From: Theocolax elegans | Lineage: Eukaryota; Arthropoda; Insecta; Hymenoptera; Cerocephalidae | Assembly: GCA_026168455.1 (NCBI GenBank) | Contig: CM047427.1 | Span: 13,607,505 to 13,671,504, forward strand | Reading direction: 5' to 3' | DNA: 64,000 nt | Part shown: positions 63,101-64,000 of the stretch, piece by piece | How positions within the stretch are numbered: the stretch's first letter is position 1 | Layout of the letters: each line of letters begins with the position of its first letter | Position numbers and translations under genes: made by a program | The notes under the pieces: generated by a model | Seen by the model: only the letters and a program-made list of their open reading frames with translations | What the model was told of the DNA's origin: nothing | The model's database searches: none

Positions 63101-64000
63101 ACTTGATTTTTTTTCATTATTTTCATTATTATTCTCAAAGATTAGAATCTTTGTTTAAGTTGGCAGTCCTTTGATGTAAAAGGTAAATAAGTCGCAATTT
63201 TTATTACTATCTGAATATCGGTACACCTTTTAATTATTATATACTTGCAATTTTGTTTACTTAACGAACGAGACATATTTTCAGTAAAGCTTACCATCAA
63301 GGCAGAGATATATGTAGAAAAATTAAAAACGAAGCATCAAATAAATTACTGGAGACTGTTTCATCGAAAAATTAAATTTGTGATTCTATTTTCTTGCAAA
63401 GTATAAAAATATCATACAAGCAACTTTTGTACGTATCTATATCTATACATAGATATATAAGTTGCTTAGATGATGTTCCACACATGTCGAGCTCCATTCC
63501 GTTCACTTTTCCTTCAACTTTTCCACATGGTTGTGAATTGAAGCTCCGGGAGAGTGCTTTCTACTCTTTTAGCCACCTCGGCGCACTGGGACTTAGTTTT
63601 CCGCGAAAATTTTCCAACGTTATCGAGTTAGATAAGAGTGCAGCTACAGAAAAATCATGTTTCAGAATTGATTCATTGATCTTTTTTTCTTCGTTGTTCT
63701 TCCCTACGCCAGTTAAATTTCACGTGCTACGTGTGACTTGTATTTTAAATCGACCTACAATTATATTGCTTCTTCTTTCTCTTTATTAATAAAATTATTA
63801 CGATATGACGAAGAAGTTCAGCTATTTAAAATTGTATATATTTTTTATTATAAGAAATTGAGCAAGTGTAATAATTAATAACCATAATTTCTTCCAAAGC
63901 GCGGTTTTTTATTTATATATAAGAATGTGATTTTCGTTAAAGCTTTTAATTTTAGTTTGAAATGTAATATTCAATAAAAAAAGACAATTCTAAACTTATT
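63100..64000. other. Non-coding stretch at the window edge
   Basis: A 131-codon plus-strand frame (63394-63789) is rich in Ser, Phe and Leu with no domain or consistent splice sites; I do not call it a gene. The rest is AT-rich. Confidence 0.4.

Noticed and set aside
63394..63789. 131-codon plus-strand ORF
   Set aside because: Ser/Phe/Leu-rich composition typical of translated TC-rich DNA, with no domain or splice context.
1..64000. CRISPR arrays, bacterial operons, tRNA or rRNA genes and known microRNAs
   Set aside because: No regularly spaced repeats, no Shine-Dalgarno-led gene runs, no sequence that folds as a tRNA with a proper T-arm motif, and none of the common insect microRNA sequences I remember were found by eye.

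Overview
The window looks like nuclear DNA from an arthropod, most likely a hymenopteran insect. It is very AT-rich and broken by short GC-richer islands, CpG is not obviously depleted, GA/CT and AT microsatellites are frequent, and the decayed transposons are of insect type. There are no operons, ribosome-binding sites or long ORFs. No complete protein-coding gene can be supported in 64 kb. It reads as a gene desert or, more likely, the inside of a very long intron. That identification is an inference from composition and transposon types, not from a marker gene.

The best evidence for a host gene lies on the minus strand. At 52.68 kb, 19.03 kb and 4.42/1.68 kb (the last pair is one site, duplicated) a strong 3' splice site is followed at once by a 5' splice-site sequence (AG|GTATGT, AG|GTAAGT, AG|GTAAGC). 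Each has a second good donor 39-61 nt further on. This is the layout of recursive ('ratchet') splice sites of long insect introns. A fourth possible minus-strand exon, 189 nt and phase 1-1, lies at 35994-36182. On the plus strand a broken two-exon gene fragment lies at 37372-37768.

Layout: 1-5345, two near-identical 2.6-kb tandem copies, each with the 61-nt exon. 5346-24750, AT-rich sequence with GC-richer islands (8.6-9.2, 16.7-17.0 and 20.9-22.1 kb), a small inverted-repeat element at 7.5 kb and the 19.0-kb ratchet site. 24760-25640, a decayed Ty3/gypsy-type integrase. 28207-29240, a short tandem duplication, one copy with an internal deletion. 34517-34723, the tail of a Penelope-like (GIY-YIG) retroelement. 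39550-44865, a second large tandem duplication, one copy carrying a 959-bp foldback transposon and the other its empty site. 50137-51493, a 1.36-kb foldback element. 53132-58847, three nested tandem copies of a decayed retroelement ORF with a CCHC zinc knuckle. 58848-64000, AT-rich sequence with islands and no identifiable gene.

Four adjacent head-to-tail duplications in 64 kb, with copies differing by a few SNPs and homopolymer indels (and in one case by a transposon), raise two possibilities: real recent duplication, or two haplotypes joined in tandem by the assembler. Read-depth data would decide.
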